From Pseudanabaena sp. UBA1465 (GTDB lineage: Bacteria; Cyanobacteriota; Cyanobacteriia; Pseudanabaenales; Pseudanabaenaceae), in the NCBI GenBank assembly GCA_002325645.1, contig DCSN01000112.1, positions 1 through 16,653 on the forward strand: DNA of 16,653 nucleotides, read 5' to 3'. This document shows positions 1 to 8,111 of this stretch, one piece after another; the stretch's first letter is position 1, and every line of letters starts with the position of its first letter. The translations under genes were made by a program, and so were the position numbers. Under the pieces are notes generated by a model. The model saw only the letters and a list, made by a program, of their open reading frames with translations, was not told the DNA's origin and did no database searches.

Positions 1-12
1 GATTCTATCCAA

Positions 13-40
13 CTCCTGAGCAAGTTTTCTTGCTCAGGAG
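13..40. repeat. Perfect 12-bp inverted repeat with TTTT loop inside the tnpB remnant
   Basis: CTCCTGAGCAAG at 13-24 is the exact reverse complement of 29-40, with a four-T loop between. It lies over the codons for the PTPEQ..LLRR part of the TnpB N-terminus. It could be a folded site within the element or simply a product of the codons used there (CCT GAG CAA against TTG CTC AGG). Its function is unknown. Confidence 0.6.
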
Positions 41-495
41 AACGATGGGTTGCGCTCGATTAGACTTCGACATCGGTTTAGATTTAGGTATCACTAGCTT
101 GATGGCTTTGAGTAATGGCGAAAAGATTGCTAATCCTAAAAGCTTCAAAGCTAAGCGCCGTAAGTTGCGTAAAGCTCAAAAAGCGCTTAGCCGTAAGAAA
201 AAAGGATCTAATAGTCGCCACAAGGCAAGATTAAAGGTCGCTAAAGTTCACGCAGAAATTAGCGATGCTCGCAATGATTTTCTTCACAAGTTGACAACTC
301 GACTGGTTCGTGAAAACCAAGTGATTGCAGTCGAGGATTTGTCCGTGAAGAATATGGTCAAACCATAAACTCGCGCTCTCGATTAGTGATGCTAGTTGGG
401 GTGAAATTGTCAGGCAACTGGAATATAAGTGCAACTGCTATGGTCGTACTTTTGTCAAAATTGATCGTTGGTTTCCTAGCTCTAAAAGGTGTGGA

Positions 496-533
496 CATTG
501 CGGTTACATTGCGGTTGCATTGCGGTTACATTG
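496..533 (+). repeat. 11-bp tandem repeat, three copies, that frameshifts tnpB
   Basis: The unit CATTGCGGTTA occurs at 496-506, 507-517 (last base G) and 518-528, followed by a partial fourth start at 529-533. Taking out two units (22 nt) joins CGHCGY directly to IVDKLPLN in one frame. The extra copies are therefore a replication-slippage type expansion in the zinc-ribbon codons, and 22 is not a multiple of three. Confidence 0.92.
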
Positions 534-730
534 TTGACAAGTTGCCTTTAAATGTCAGAGAGTGGGATTGTCCTAAGTGCAGCAGACATCACGATAGAGA
601 TGCAAATGCTGCTAAAAATATTCTTGCCGCAGGGCTTGCGGTGAATGTCCGTGGAGCGACTGTAAGACCTGAAGAGAGTAAATCTCGGAAGGCTGGTGCT
701 AGGTCGCAGAAACCTAAGTCGTGAGTCTTA

Positions 731-768
731 GGAATCCCCGTCACTTCAGTACGAGGTGGATGTCAAGT
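731..768 (+). other. IS605-type right end with degenerate hairpin
   Basis: Seven bases after the tnpB stop comes GGAATCCCCGT...ACGAGGTGGATGTCAA, the usual layout of IS605-group right ends. CCCCGT (736-741) can pair with ACGAGG (751-756) with one mismatch, and the TCAA just beyond (763-766) is where such elements usually end. In intact elements the same stretch is the 3' part of the TnpB guide RNA scaffold, and the flank immediately after it acts as guide. The exact cleavage position cannot be fixed without an empty site. Confidence 0.6.
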
Positions 769-1665
769 TAAAGAGCCATACCATTTACGGATCAAGCCAT
801 TCACGATTTCTGGACATTCATCATGGGGACAATGCCCAGCATTGATGTAATGTTCAATTAAGGAGGGATAAAAGTCGCGAAACTTTGCGCCTCTAATCCG
901 CGCATTCATCCAAGGATCACCCTCTCCCCAAATTACTAGCAATGGACAGGTCATAGCCCCAAGTAATTGGTCTACTTTTTTGCCTTGGGGTGTACTAAAC
1001 ACCGAAGCAAATACCTGTGCTGCACCTTGGTCGCAAGAAGGACGGTAAATTTCTGCGACTAATTGATCGGTAACTGCTGATTGATCTAAATATACTTTTT
1101 TCAAAGTACTGCGAATTCGTGATTTTTGGCGCACAAAGGAAAATAACAATTGGTTTGCCCAAGATTGCCGCAAAAGACCTTGCAGGGTTTGACCAATTGC
1201 TTTTTGGATCGGATTTACTTTTTTTGAACCAAGGGGACTGGTATCGGTAAAAGGTCCTGCGCTATTTAATAAGACAATCCCCGCCACAGACTGCGGATAG
1301 TCGGCGGCTACACATAGCGAAGCGTAGCCACCAAGGGAGTTGCCAGCGATTACGGTCGGGCGCTGAATCTTGTCGGTAATAAAATCATGGAGTTGATCGC
1401 GCCAAAGATCGCCGCTATATTGCCATGCAGGTTTTTGCGATCGCCCGAATCCTAATAAATCGATCGCATACACTTCAAACTCTTGACTAAGTTCAGCAAT
1501 ATTTTTGCGCCAATGGTCAGTCGATGCACCAAACCCATGTATTAAAAGTAACGGAGGGCGCATTGTTGCATCTTTGGGGTTTTCCGATGCTTTCACAAAA
1601 TAAATTTTTTGATCGCGCCAGAGCCAATATTCACCCGCGATCGGTGTAGTAACTGTTGAAACCAT
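763..1665 (-). CDS. Alpha/beta-fold hydrolase
   Basis: This is a 300-residue alpha/beta hydrolase with a full catalytic set. The HGFG oxyanion loop is at residues 43-46, the nucleophile elbow G-N-S-L-G has Ser110, the acid is probably Asp250 in WGEGDPW, and the base is His278 in AGHCPHDE. There is no signal peptide, so it should be cytoplasmic. It belongs to the broad epoxide hydrolase / haloalkane dehalogenase / pheophytinase-like group common in cyanobacteria. The substrate cannot be told from sequence. The ATG start has no strong Shine-Dalgarno site. It is divergent from the asparaginase gene with a 63-bp shared spacer. Its TGA stop (763-765, complement) falls in the TCAA of the neighbouring IS605-type right end, so the last residue or two may differ from the ancestral end. 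The length is otherwise normal. Confidence 0.9.
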   Translation of the reverse strand: MVSTVTTPIAGEYWLWRDQKIYFVKASENPKDATMRPPLLLIHGFGASTDHWRKNIAELSQEFEVYAIDLLGFGRSQKPAWQYSGDLWRDQLHDFITDKIQRPTVIAGNSLGGYASLCVAADYPQSVAGIVLLNSAGPFTDTSPLGSKKVNPIQKAIGQTLQGLLRQSWANQLLFSFVRQKSRIRSTLKKVYLDQSAVTDQLVAEIYRPSCDQGAAQVFASVFSTPQGKKVDQLLGAMTCPLLVIWGEGDPWMNARIRGAKFRDFYPSLIEHYINAGHCPHDECPEIVNGLIRKWYGSLT

Positions 1666-1728
1666 TTATGTATTTATATCTAGAATTGTCACATATCTTC
1701 ACATATATCCTAACCTTACCGTAGGATT
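1666..1728. promoter_or_regulatory. Short divergent promoter region with a direct repeat
   Basis: Only 63 bp separate the starts of the hydrolase (minus strand) and the asparaginase (plus strand), so both promoters must lie here or overlap the coding ends. TCACATAT occurs twice, at 1689-1696 and 1699-1706. The 10-bp spacing would place both copies on one face of the helix, as for a small regulator. GTAGGA at 1721-1726 is a plausible ribosome binding site for the asparaginase. No clear -35/-10 pair was recognised. Confidence 0.4.
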
Positions 1729-2715
1729 ATGATGGCGATCTTAAAGCAACAATTTATGAATCTTGGCAAGCGCAATCGTTTTTCCGCTAATAAAATTACT
1801 GTGCAACTACTGCGTGAGGGCCTAGTCGAATCGATCCACTCTTGCCAAGCTGCGGTAGTTGATACGCGAGGGCGGGTGCTTTCAGCCGCAGGTGATCCGC
1901 AAACGACGACCTTTGCGCGTTCCTGTCTCAAACCAATTCAAGCTCTACCCGTCTCAATTTCTGGCGCACAGGAAAGGTTTAATCTTTCAGAGAGGGATTT
2001 GGCGATTATTTGTGGTTCTCACCAAGGCGCGATCGCCCAAGCGCGACAGGTTTTTAGCATTCTTTGGCGTTGTGATGTGGAGCCGAGCGCTTTGCAATGT
2101 CCGATTCCTGAATGTCAAAAAAGCCCACTGCAACACAACTGCTCTGGCAATCACGCAGGGATGATCGCTGTCTGTAAACAGAATGGTTGGCAAATTTCTT
2201 CCTACATGGATCGCAATCATCCTATCCAAAAGTTAATATTGAACACGATGGCAGATCTGTTACATATGCCTGCGGCCGAGTTTATCTGCGCCCATGATGA
2301 TTGTGGTGTGCCAACTTATTTATTAGAACTGGGTCAGTTAGCGCGTCTCTATGCTTTACTTTCGACCCATGACCAATTACATTTAGAACGAATTACTCGC
2401 GCTATGACCCGCAATCCTGACATGGTTTCAGGAGATGGTCAATTTGACACAGAACTTATGCGTCTTACTAATGGCGAAATTGTTAGTAAATCAGGGGCGG
2501 AAGGTGTGCAATGTATTGGACGCATTGGCGAAGGTTTGGGTTTAGCAATTAAGGTGATGGATGGATCTAAACGGGCAAAAACTGCGGTTTCGATTCATTT
2601 ATTAAAACAATTGGGTTGGATTAATCTCAGTGTTGCCCAAACCTTAGAAGAATCTTTTCTTTCTGTTGGTAAATATAGTCGATTAGAAACTATTGGCGAT
2701 TTATCTCTGGATTAA
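1729..2715 (+). CDS. Asparaginase, COG4448 / L-asparaginase II (R. etli AnsA-like) family
   Basis: The 328-residue protein matches the family of the inducible Rhizobium etli asparaginase, which hydrolyses L-asparagine to aspartate and ammonia. The recognisable blocks are RSCLKP (64-69), CGSHQG (95-100), HNCSGNHAGM (136-145), DDCGVPTY (190-197) and SKSGAEGV (253-260). By family knowledge, Ser65 and Lys68 plus Ser97 and Lys254 are the likely Ser-Lys catalytic pairs. Cys138 and Cys192 correspond to the zinc-binding cysteines. The third protein ligand, a lysine in NCSGKH of the Rhizobium enzyme, is Asn141 here. ATG at 1729 follows GTAGGA; a second ATG at 1732 is also possible. The gene ends before a strong terminator shared with the convergent GH57 gene. 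The protein looks cytoplasmic and complete. Confidence 0.92.
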   Translation: MMAILKQQFMNLGKRNRFSANKITVQLLREGLVESIHSCQAAVVDTRGRVLSAAGDPQTTTFARSCLKPIQALPVSISGAQERFNLSERDLAIICGSHQGAIAQARQVFSILWRCDVEPSALQCPIPECQKSPLQHNCSGNHAGMIAVCKQNGWQISSYMDRNHPIQKLILNTMADLLHMPAAEFICAHDDCGVPTYLLELGQLARLYALLSTHDQLHLERITRAMTRNPDMVSGDGQFDTELMRLTNGEIVSKSGAEGVQCIGRIGEGLGLAIKVMDGSKRAKTAVSIHLLKQLGWINLSVAQTLEESFLSVGKYSRLETIGDLSLD

Positions 2716-2734
2716 CAAAGCCAGTCCTGATCCC

Positions 2735-2769
2735 AAAAAGAGAGAGTTGCACCGCAACTCTCTCTTTTT
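2735..2769. terminator. Bidirectional rho-independent terminator
   Basis: AAAAAGAGAGAGTTGC (2735-2750) and its exact reverse complement (2754-2769) form a 16-bp perfect stem with a 3-nt loop. It has A-rich and T-rich outer ends, so it can terminate transcription from either side. It sits between the stop of the plus-strand asparaginase (2715) and the stop of the minus-strand GH57 gene (2782), where a convergent pair needs it. Confidence 0.93.
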
Positions 2770-2781
2770 GATGAAGAATTT

Positions 2782-5460
2782 TTAATCGTCAGAAGTAAGT
2801 AACCAAGCCTCAGTTGCAATTCCTAATTTGCTGGCAGTATCAATTAATTGATGTAATTCCAAATTAGAAATAGTTTCACAAAGATTGACTTCAATGTGAA
2901 TTGGTTGCTTTTGGGTAGATTCTAAATCGAGAATTTGTTTAGCAAGTACACATTGAGGAGCAATACGCTCAGACAGATAATTTAGGAAAGCTTCTTGTGA
3001 AAGATTGAGGTTGAGTTTGAGATTGAGGCGATCGCTAATGCCTAAAGCTTGTTCGATTTGATTAAGTTGATCAAATGGTGCTTTCTCATGGAGATCTGGA
3101 ATCTGCGAAAGTTCTTGAATTTGCTTCAAAATGTAATTTTCGAGAATTTTGGCATCTTCAGCATGGATAAACTTACAGCCGAGATTAACTGCCTCGATCG
3201 CGATCGAATCTAGTCCCACATTGGGTAGTGATCCGCCTGTCTCCAGTCGCTTTAACTCCTCGGTGAGACGATTGTTTAAGACGATATCTGCGGCTACCTG
3301 TAGCTCAGGTGGTACGGGCAGATCATCACGACGGAAGGAAATAAGAATTCCATAGTTATCGCGATAGACTTGCTCGTATAGCTGATCGAGGCGCGTCAGG
3401 GTTTCATCGGCAAGTATTTGTAAAATGCGATGACGCTCTTCAGCAAACAGATGATGTAGGTTAAACTGCTCACCACTAAAGTTACTTGCCATCGCCAGAA
3501 TTACGGCGGCAGTATTGGCTTGTTTGAGGGTTTTAAATAAAGTTGCCTTGATCTCCTCATATTCACGCCGCCCCGTAAAGGGTTGAATGCAGCAGTGGAA
3601 GTCATCACCACCGAGGTGCAGCACCGCAAAAATATAGCTAACTGATTCTTGGGTAATCTGTGAAGTCAAATAAATTTGCCCGATCGCTAAGGACATCGAA
3701 CCAATTCGTTGCAGTTGATAATCCTGCTGTTGGATGGTGTAGCAATAGATTTGTGGCGATCGCCCATAGTCACCCAGAGTCGAACTGAGGGCATATTGAG
3801 CCGCGACTTGCGCGAGACTAATGCGGTTCGTAATTACCTGTTTGCGATAAACACCTTCACCGTCTTTAAATTCCGCCAAATTACTAGGAGCCTTTGCCAT
3901 GCGATGAATAAATTCATCTTCTAGTAATACTCCCGCCACATCGGCGGCTAGTTCGATCGCCCTCGCTGCATAGCGCAAAATTTGCACAGTTTCAGGACGC
4001 GATAATTCTTCAAAGAACCAACCGCAACTGGTGAACATCAGCAACGCATGGCGCTGCATTTCTAATAAGCGCAGAGCATCGATCCTCTGCGCCGAGCTAG
4101 TGACTTTGTTTCCACATTGCTGCTCAAAGAATTTTTCTAATACTGGCGAAAGTTCACCGATGCCATTGCGGAGGGAATATTGCAATACTTCGATGTAGCG
4201 ATCGCGGGCTTCCCAAGGATCATTAAAATATTTGCGTCCAATATCGACATACACAGTGGCGAGGCGATCGCGGAGCCAGTTAAGACTATCGCGCAGAGGT
4301 CGTCGCCATAGTTGCTGATAGCCTGAGCCTTCGCCGCCACAGCTACAACCACCCTGCCAGCGATCGACCCCGTGGGCGCAACTCCATGCGGTGACAGATT
4401 TCAATTCTGCTTCGTAGGTGGGCGGAAATAGGCTCAAATAATGGGCATAATTTGTCACCGTCCAACCACGTTTGGGAAATTCTTCCACAAAGGCATAGGA
4501 AAGAGTTTTTTCGGTAAAGTGCTTATGATGCCCAAAGGTTTCGCCATCGGTTGCCACGGAAACCATCTGCTGTGGGCGGCTATCATGACGGACAGCTTGA
4601 CTGAGGCGCTTTGCAAAATTATGGGAACTCCCTAACAGATCCCCAAATCCCATATCGCGAGAAATTGGCCCATCATAGAAAAATACATCAATATATGCAT
4701 CGGTGTCCGCAGGCAAATGGAACTGACCAAGCTCCGATACATTGCCCTTCAGATTGCTATGGCGGCACAAATGACAACGATAGGGACGGTTGGGATCAAT
4801 CTGTGCGCCTCCTACTTCTTCCCAAGCAGGATTAGGGTTGTGAGTGGTGGGCATGGGGCGACAGCGTTGGGCTTGGGATGGGGCAAGCACAATAAACTTG
4901 ATCCCCTCTAAAACCAAAGCCTCAAGGGTTTCATAATCCACCGCCGTTTCTGCTAACCACATTCCTTCGGGATCACGCCCAAATCGGGATTTAAAATCAG
5001 CTTTTCCCCAGCGAATTTGGGTTAACTTATCGCGCCAATTGGCGAGGGGCATGATCATGTGGTTATACACCTGCGCGATCGCATTGCCATGACCATTGAG
5101 GCGATCGGCGCTACGTTTATCAGCATCGAGAATGGCTTGATAGGTATCGCGATCGTGAAATTCCATCCATGAGAGCAACGTCGGCCCCATGTTGAAACTC
5201 ATGTACTCGTAGTTATTGACAATCTTGACGATTTTGCCATCATGACGCTCGATCCGTGAGAATGCATTGGGGCGATAACATTCATGGTGAATCCTTGCAT
5301 TCCAGTCATGGAAGGGAGCCGCACTTTCTTGGCGCTCGATCGCATTTAGATAAGGATTTTCACGAGGAGGCTGATAAAAGTGACCGTGAATCGTAATATA
5401 AATTCCCGAATCAGTCGAACGCTGGACATCAGGCGAAGAAACAGAAGCAGCAACAGTCAC
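2782..5460 (-). CDS. Glycoside hydrolase family 57 protein with DUF3536 C-terminal region
   Basis: This large 892-residue protein opens with the GH57 signature ITIHGHFYQPPREN (about residues 22-35). The likely nucleophile is Glu171 in GMWLAETAVD and the likely acid/base is Asp305 in VATDGETFGHH, matching GH57 conserved regions 3 and 4. The C-terminal half (about 530-840) is the alpha-helical DUF3536-type extension. GH57 enzymes act on alpha-glucans (amylase, branching or 4-alpha-glucanotransferase activities). The specific reaction of the DUF3536 subgroup is not something I can assign; glycogen metabolism is an inference. There is no signal peptide. The start is GTG (CAC at 5458-5460 on the plus strand), chosen because AAGGGAAG lies just upstream. 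Several HIP1 sites lie within the gene, so it is a long-term resident. Confidence 0.93.
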   Translation of the reverse strand: MTVAASVSSPDVQRSTDSGIYITIHGHFYQPPRENPYLNAIERQESAAPFHDWNARIHHECYRPNAFSRIERHDGKIVKIVNNYEYMSFNMGPTLLSWMEFHDRDTYQAILDADKRSADRLNGHGNAIAQVYNHMIMPLANWRDKLTQIRWGKADFKSRFGRDPEGMWLAETAVDYETLEALVLEGIKFIVLAPSQAQRCRPMPTTHNPNPAWEEVGGAQIDPNRPYRCHLCRHSNLKGNVSELGQFHLPADTDAYIDVFFYDGPISRDMGFGDLLGSSHNFAKRLSQAVRHDSRPQQMVSVATDGETFGHHKHFTEKTLSYAFVEEFPKRGWTVTNYAHYLSLFPPTYEAELKSVTAWSCAHGVDRWQGGCSCGGEGSGYQQLWRRPLRDSLNWLRDRLATVYVDIGRKYFNDPWEARDRYIEVLQYSLRNGIGELSPVLEKFFEQQCGNKVTSSAQRIDALRLLEMQRHALLMFTSCGWFFEELSRPETVQILRYAARAIELAADVAGVLLEDEFIHRMAKAPSNLAEFKDGEGVYRKQVITNRISLAQVAAQYALSSTLGDYGRSPQIYCYTIQQQDYQLQRIGSMSLAIGQIYLTSQITQESVSYIFAVLHLGGDDFHCCIQPFTGRREYEEIKATLFKTLKQANTAAVILAMASNFSGEQFNLHHLFAEERHRILQILADETLTRLDQLYEQVYRDNYGILISFRRDDLPVPPELQVAADIVLNNRLTEELKRLETGGSLPNVGLDSIAIEAVNLGCKFIHAEDAKILENYILKQIQELSQIPDLHEKAPFDQLNQIEQALGISDRLNLKLNLNLSQEAFLNYLSERIAPQCVLAKQILDLESTQKQPIHIEVNLCETISNLELHQLIDTASKLGIATEAWLLTSDD

Positions 5461-5564
5461 GCAAATCTTCCCTTATTAGACAAACGATATATCTAGTCTA
5501 TCTTGGCAGATATTCCCATTAGTTCGCAAGGAACTATAGAAAAGTTTAAGCCAGAATAATCAAA

Positions 5565-5599
5565 TCATGATGTACTGGGCGAAGCGAGATACATGATGA
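5565..5599. repeat. Small imperfect stem-loop in the GH57-mrdA spacer
   Basis: TCATGATGTA (5565-5574) and TACATGATGA (5590-5599) pair with one mismatch around a 15-nt loop containing GGGCGAAGC. A similar apex sequence occurs in the 105-bp foldback at 9991-10095, so it may be a minor palindromic repeat. A HIP1 octamer lies just beyond, at 5615-5622. The rest of the 210-bp spacer between the divergent GH57 and mrdA genes shows no clear promoter. Confidence 0.4.
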
Positions 5600-5670
5600 C
5601 AAATTGCTAATTAAGCGATCGCTTTTTAGTAAACTAGTAAATCAGCCCCTAAAAAAGCCTCCCCAGAAGT

Positions 5671-7500
5671 ATGACCTTTACACAACGCAAAACTTCTCCC
5701 TTTAACCCCATCGAAAATACGCGCAGTATGGGTAAAGGGATGCGAGCAGCAATTTTGTTTTTGCTGAGTGTATTGATGCTAGTGGCAATTTTAGGAGGAC
5801 GACTATTCTTTTTACAACTGATTGAAGGCGATCTCAATCAACAACTCGCTGAAAATAATCGGATTAGACTGATCGCCAAACCCCCTGAAAGAGGCCGTTT
5901 ATTCGATCGCAAAGGCAATATTCTCGCCTCCAGTCGGTTAGCCCATGTGGTTTATCTCTGGCCGATCGCCCAACCCAAGGATAAATGGCAACCCATCATT
6001 ACTCGGCTATCTGAGCTAATGGGGGTTTCAGCCCAAACGATTACGGACAAGCTAGAACAGGAAGGATACAACTCACCTAATTTAGTTAGGGTTTCATCGG
6101 CGATCAGCCCCAAATTAGTGACAATTCTCTCCGAGCATAGCCTTGAGCTAACGGGCGTAAAGGTCGAACCAGAAGCAGTCCGCTATTATCCCAATGGCGA
6201 TGTGGCTGCCCATGTTTTAGGATATACAGGCGAACTAACCGCCGAAGAATTGCCAAAATTGCGTGAAAAAGGTTATCGCACTGGTGATGTCATCGGTAAA
6301 GCAGGCGTAGAATATGCCTTTGAGAAAATGCTACGCGGTGAATGGGGTGGTCAACAGGTAGAAGTCGATGCTTTTGGTAAGGTGTTGCGAATTTTAGGAC
6401 AAAAGCCACCAAAAGCAGGTAATGCGGTCAAGCTAACAATTGATCTAGATTTAGAGAAAGCTGTCGAGAAAATTTTAGGTGAGCAGCAAGGCGGCATTGT
6501 GGCGATGAATCCCAACAATGGCGAAATCTTGGCGATGGTCAGTCATCCCGCCTTTGATCCCAATCTGTTCTCTGGCAAAATTTCCGAAGCAACATGGAAA
6601 CGTTTGCAAGAAAAAGATCACCCCTTTGTGAACCGCGTTTTACAGGTATATCCCCCTGCGAGTACCTTTAAAGTTGTCACCATGGCGGCGGCGCTAGAGA
6701 GCAAAGCCTTTACTACTAATGATGTATTGCCCACCTATCCCTATCTTGATGTGGGCGGATTCCAGTTCTGGGATCACAACAAGGCGGGCTTCGGCACAAT
6801 TGGTTTTTATGAAGCAATGGCATACAGCAGCAATACTTTCTTTGGTCAGGTCGGAATGCGTGTCGGTGAAAGGAGCCTCGCTGAATGGTCACATAAGTTT
6901 GGCTATGGTGAATATTCGGGCATCGAGATCAAGGAAGAAGAAACCAAGGGGACGGTTCCTGACCCAGAGTGGAAACAAAAAGTAGTGGGTGAGCCTTGGT
7001 ATGTGGGTAACACGCTGAATATGTCGATCGGACAGGGTGACGTACAAGCGAATCTGCTTCAAGTTTCGATGATGACTTCTGGTGTGGCGAATGGTGGGTT
7101 TAAGATCAAACCGCATTTGCTCCTTGAAGATGAAGATGCTAGGGAATGGAGGCAGTCTTTAAATATGTCGCCAACTAATTTGGCAGCCTTACAGAAATCC
7201 CTTAGATCGGTATTCGATTTCGGAACGGCTTCGTCTCTTAATTCCGCAGAGATATCTATGGCTGGTAAATCGGGTACGGCACAAGATCCACCTCGTCCTA
7301 ACCATGCGTGGTTTACGTTATATGCCCCCTATGAAAAACCAGAAATTGTAGTGACAGTGTTTGCCGAAAATGCTGGTGGTGGTGGTGGTAGTGCGATCGC
7401 TGCGCCTCTATCAGTTCAGGTGGTGGAAGCCTATATGCAAATCAAAAAACAACCTAACTCGCCCAATAATCCGCCAGTTCCTACTCCAATCCAAAACTAA
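5671..7500 (+). CDS. mrdA: Penicillin-binding protein 2 (class B peptidoglycan transpeptidase)
   Basis: This 609-residue class B PBP cross-links septal or side-wall peptidoglycan. In rod-shaped bacteria it works with RodA in the elongasome. One N-terminal membrane anchor lies at about 27-49. The PBP dimerisation region follows, with the GRLFDRKG motif at 75-82. The transpeptidase domain carries all active-site motifs: S331-T-F-K334 (SxxK), S386-S-N388 (SxN) and K533-S-G-T536 (KTG-type). A glycine run and a Pro/Asn-rich tail close the protein at about 569-609. Full length is normal for the family. The ATG is preceded by AGAAG only, a weak ribosome site. No RodA gene is adjacent. The gene ends without an obvious terminator about 80 bp before a truncated ATPase. 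Confidence 0.95.
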   Translation: MTFTQRKTSPFNPIENTRSMGKGMRAAILFLLSVLMLVAILGGRLFFLQLIEGDLNQQLAENNRIRLIAKPPERGRLFDRKGNILASSRLAHVVYLWPIAQPKDKWQPIITRLSELMGVSAQTITDKLEQEGYNSPNLVRVSSAISPKLVTILSEHSLELTGVKVEPEAVRYYPNGDVAAHVLGYTGELTAEELPKLREKGYRTGDVIGKAGVEYAFEKMLRGEWGGQQVEVDAFGKVLRILGQKPPKAGNAVKLTIDLDLEKAVEKILGEQQGGIVAMNPNNGEILAMVSHPAFDPNLFSGKISEATWKRLQEKDHPFVNRVLQVYPPASTFKVVTMAAALESKAFTTNDVLPTYPYLDVGGFQFWDHNKAGFGTIGFYEAMAYSSNTFFGQVGMRVGERSLAEWSHKFGYGEYSGIEIKEEETKGTVPDPEWKQKVVGEPWYVGNTLNMSIGQGDVQANLLQVSMMTSGVANGGFKIKPHLLLEDEDAREWRQSLNMSPTNLAALQKSLRSVFDFGTASSLNSAEISMAGKSGTAQDPPRPNHAWFTLYAPYEKPEIVVTVFAENAGGGGGSAIAAPLSVQVVEAYMQIKKQPNSPNNPPVPTPIQN

Positions 7501-7583
7501 AAAGAAATGATTTGCGGATACATTAAAATTAATTGATCAGGAATCAGTTGGTTAATAGTTACTAGAAAACAAGAGGAATTAAT

Positions 7584-8057
7584 ATGCATTTGCAAAGAGT
7601 TCAAGTTCCTGATTTTCGGGTTCTAAAGGATGTAGATATCACCTTCGAGAAAAATTTTAATCCTAGAGTTTTCCCGCTTGGCAGTCAGAATGGTGGTGGC
7701 AAAAGTACTTTATTACAATTGATTTTTGTATTGCTACATTGTTCTGCTCATCCACATAGACACTTCGCTATAAGAAATATACTTAGTGATTTTACATTGC
7801 GAAAAGATGAATCTCAAAGGATATTAGCAATTATTGATATCTGGCATGAAAACAAATTAATACAGTTAGAGTTTTTTATTTGCGAAGATAGTTATATCTA
7901 CAAATTTCTAAACTATACGCATGAAGATCTAGAAGTTAAAAATGTAAATTTTGGCTTGTTTACAGAAATCAAAGATATTCAAGAAGAAATTTCAAACTTT
8001 ACTAGACAAGAAAGGGATCGGGAGCATCTCAGTTTGGCACTGAATATAAATGCTTAG
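7584..8057 (+). pseudogene. AAA/SMC-like ATPase, N-terminal fragment cut off by an insertion sequence
   Basis: The reading frame starts well (GAGG seven bases upstream of the ATG) with FRVLKDVDITF, the opening beta strands of AAA ATPases of the RecF/OLD/SMC type. The Walker A motif GSQNGGGKST follows at residues 33-42. Only about 145 native codons exist. From 8020 the sequence is the left end of an ISKra4-type element, so the last 12 residues (REHLSLALNINA) are encoded by the transposon. No Walker B or signature motif is present, and the expected continuation is not found beyond the element's right end. The segment is visibly more AT-rich than mrdA and has no HIP1 site, which suggests a horizontally acquired gene. 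Such ATPases often belong to defence modules; that role is an inference. The fragment is very unlikely to be active. Confidence 0.85.
8020..8056 (+). repeat. ISKra4-type left terminal inverted repeat
   Basis: It starts GGGAGCATC at 8020-8028, and the conserved inner block TATAAAT pairs with the right end. It also reads through as the last 12 codons of the truncated ATPase before a TAG stop. Confidence 0.85.
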
Positions 8058-8111
8058 GATAAAGATATGAGATAGTAGAGAAAGGAGAAAATCTACCTCA
8101 AGAAAAAGATT

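Larger units (their letters stand above)
1..724 (+). pseudogene. tnpB: Decayed TnpB (IS200/IS605 OrfB) with internal deletion and two frameshifts; runs off the left edge
   Basis: TnpB is the RNA-guided nuclease of IS200/IS605-group elements. The frame is open from base 3 and reads YPTPEQ...LLRRTMGCAR, a typical TnpB N-terminus. It then jumps to the RuvC-I motif GLDLGI within about ten residues, so the roughly 140 residues that normally lie between are missing. RuvC-II is present as IAVEDLSVKNM. At about 360-366 the frame breaks: the expected continuation NHKLALSISDASWGEI is in the +1 frame from 361. A second shift at 496-528 moves the zinc-ribbon half to a third frame from 518, which then runs CPKC, HHDRDANAAKN (RuvC-III) and a basic tail to TGA at 722-724. 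All three RuvC acidic motifs and the CxxC pairs survive, but no single frame encodes them. No tnpA lies in the window. The gene was assigned from family motifs; the decay is read directly from the sequence. Confidence 0.93.

Noticed and set aside
496..533. Start of a CRISPR array because of short regular repeats
   Set aside because: The units are 11 bp, directly abutting and without spacers, inside tnpB codons. The 14-bp units at 15849-15890 also abut with no spacers.
386..724. An apparently separate 112-codon plus-strand gene with its own ATG
   Set aside because: Only its second half is meaningful, and that half is the TnpB zinc ribbon and RuvC-III. The first 40 or so residues are an out-of-frame reading of the middle of tnpB.
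1308..1332. A palindrome-like stretch GGCTAC...GTAGCC with GCGAAGC in the middle, like cyanobacterial short repeats
   Set aside because: It encodes the normal GGYASLCVAADYP helix after the nucleophile elbow of the hydrolase with no length change, so an inserted repeat is not needed.
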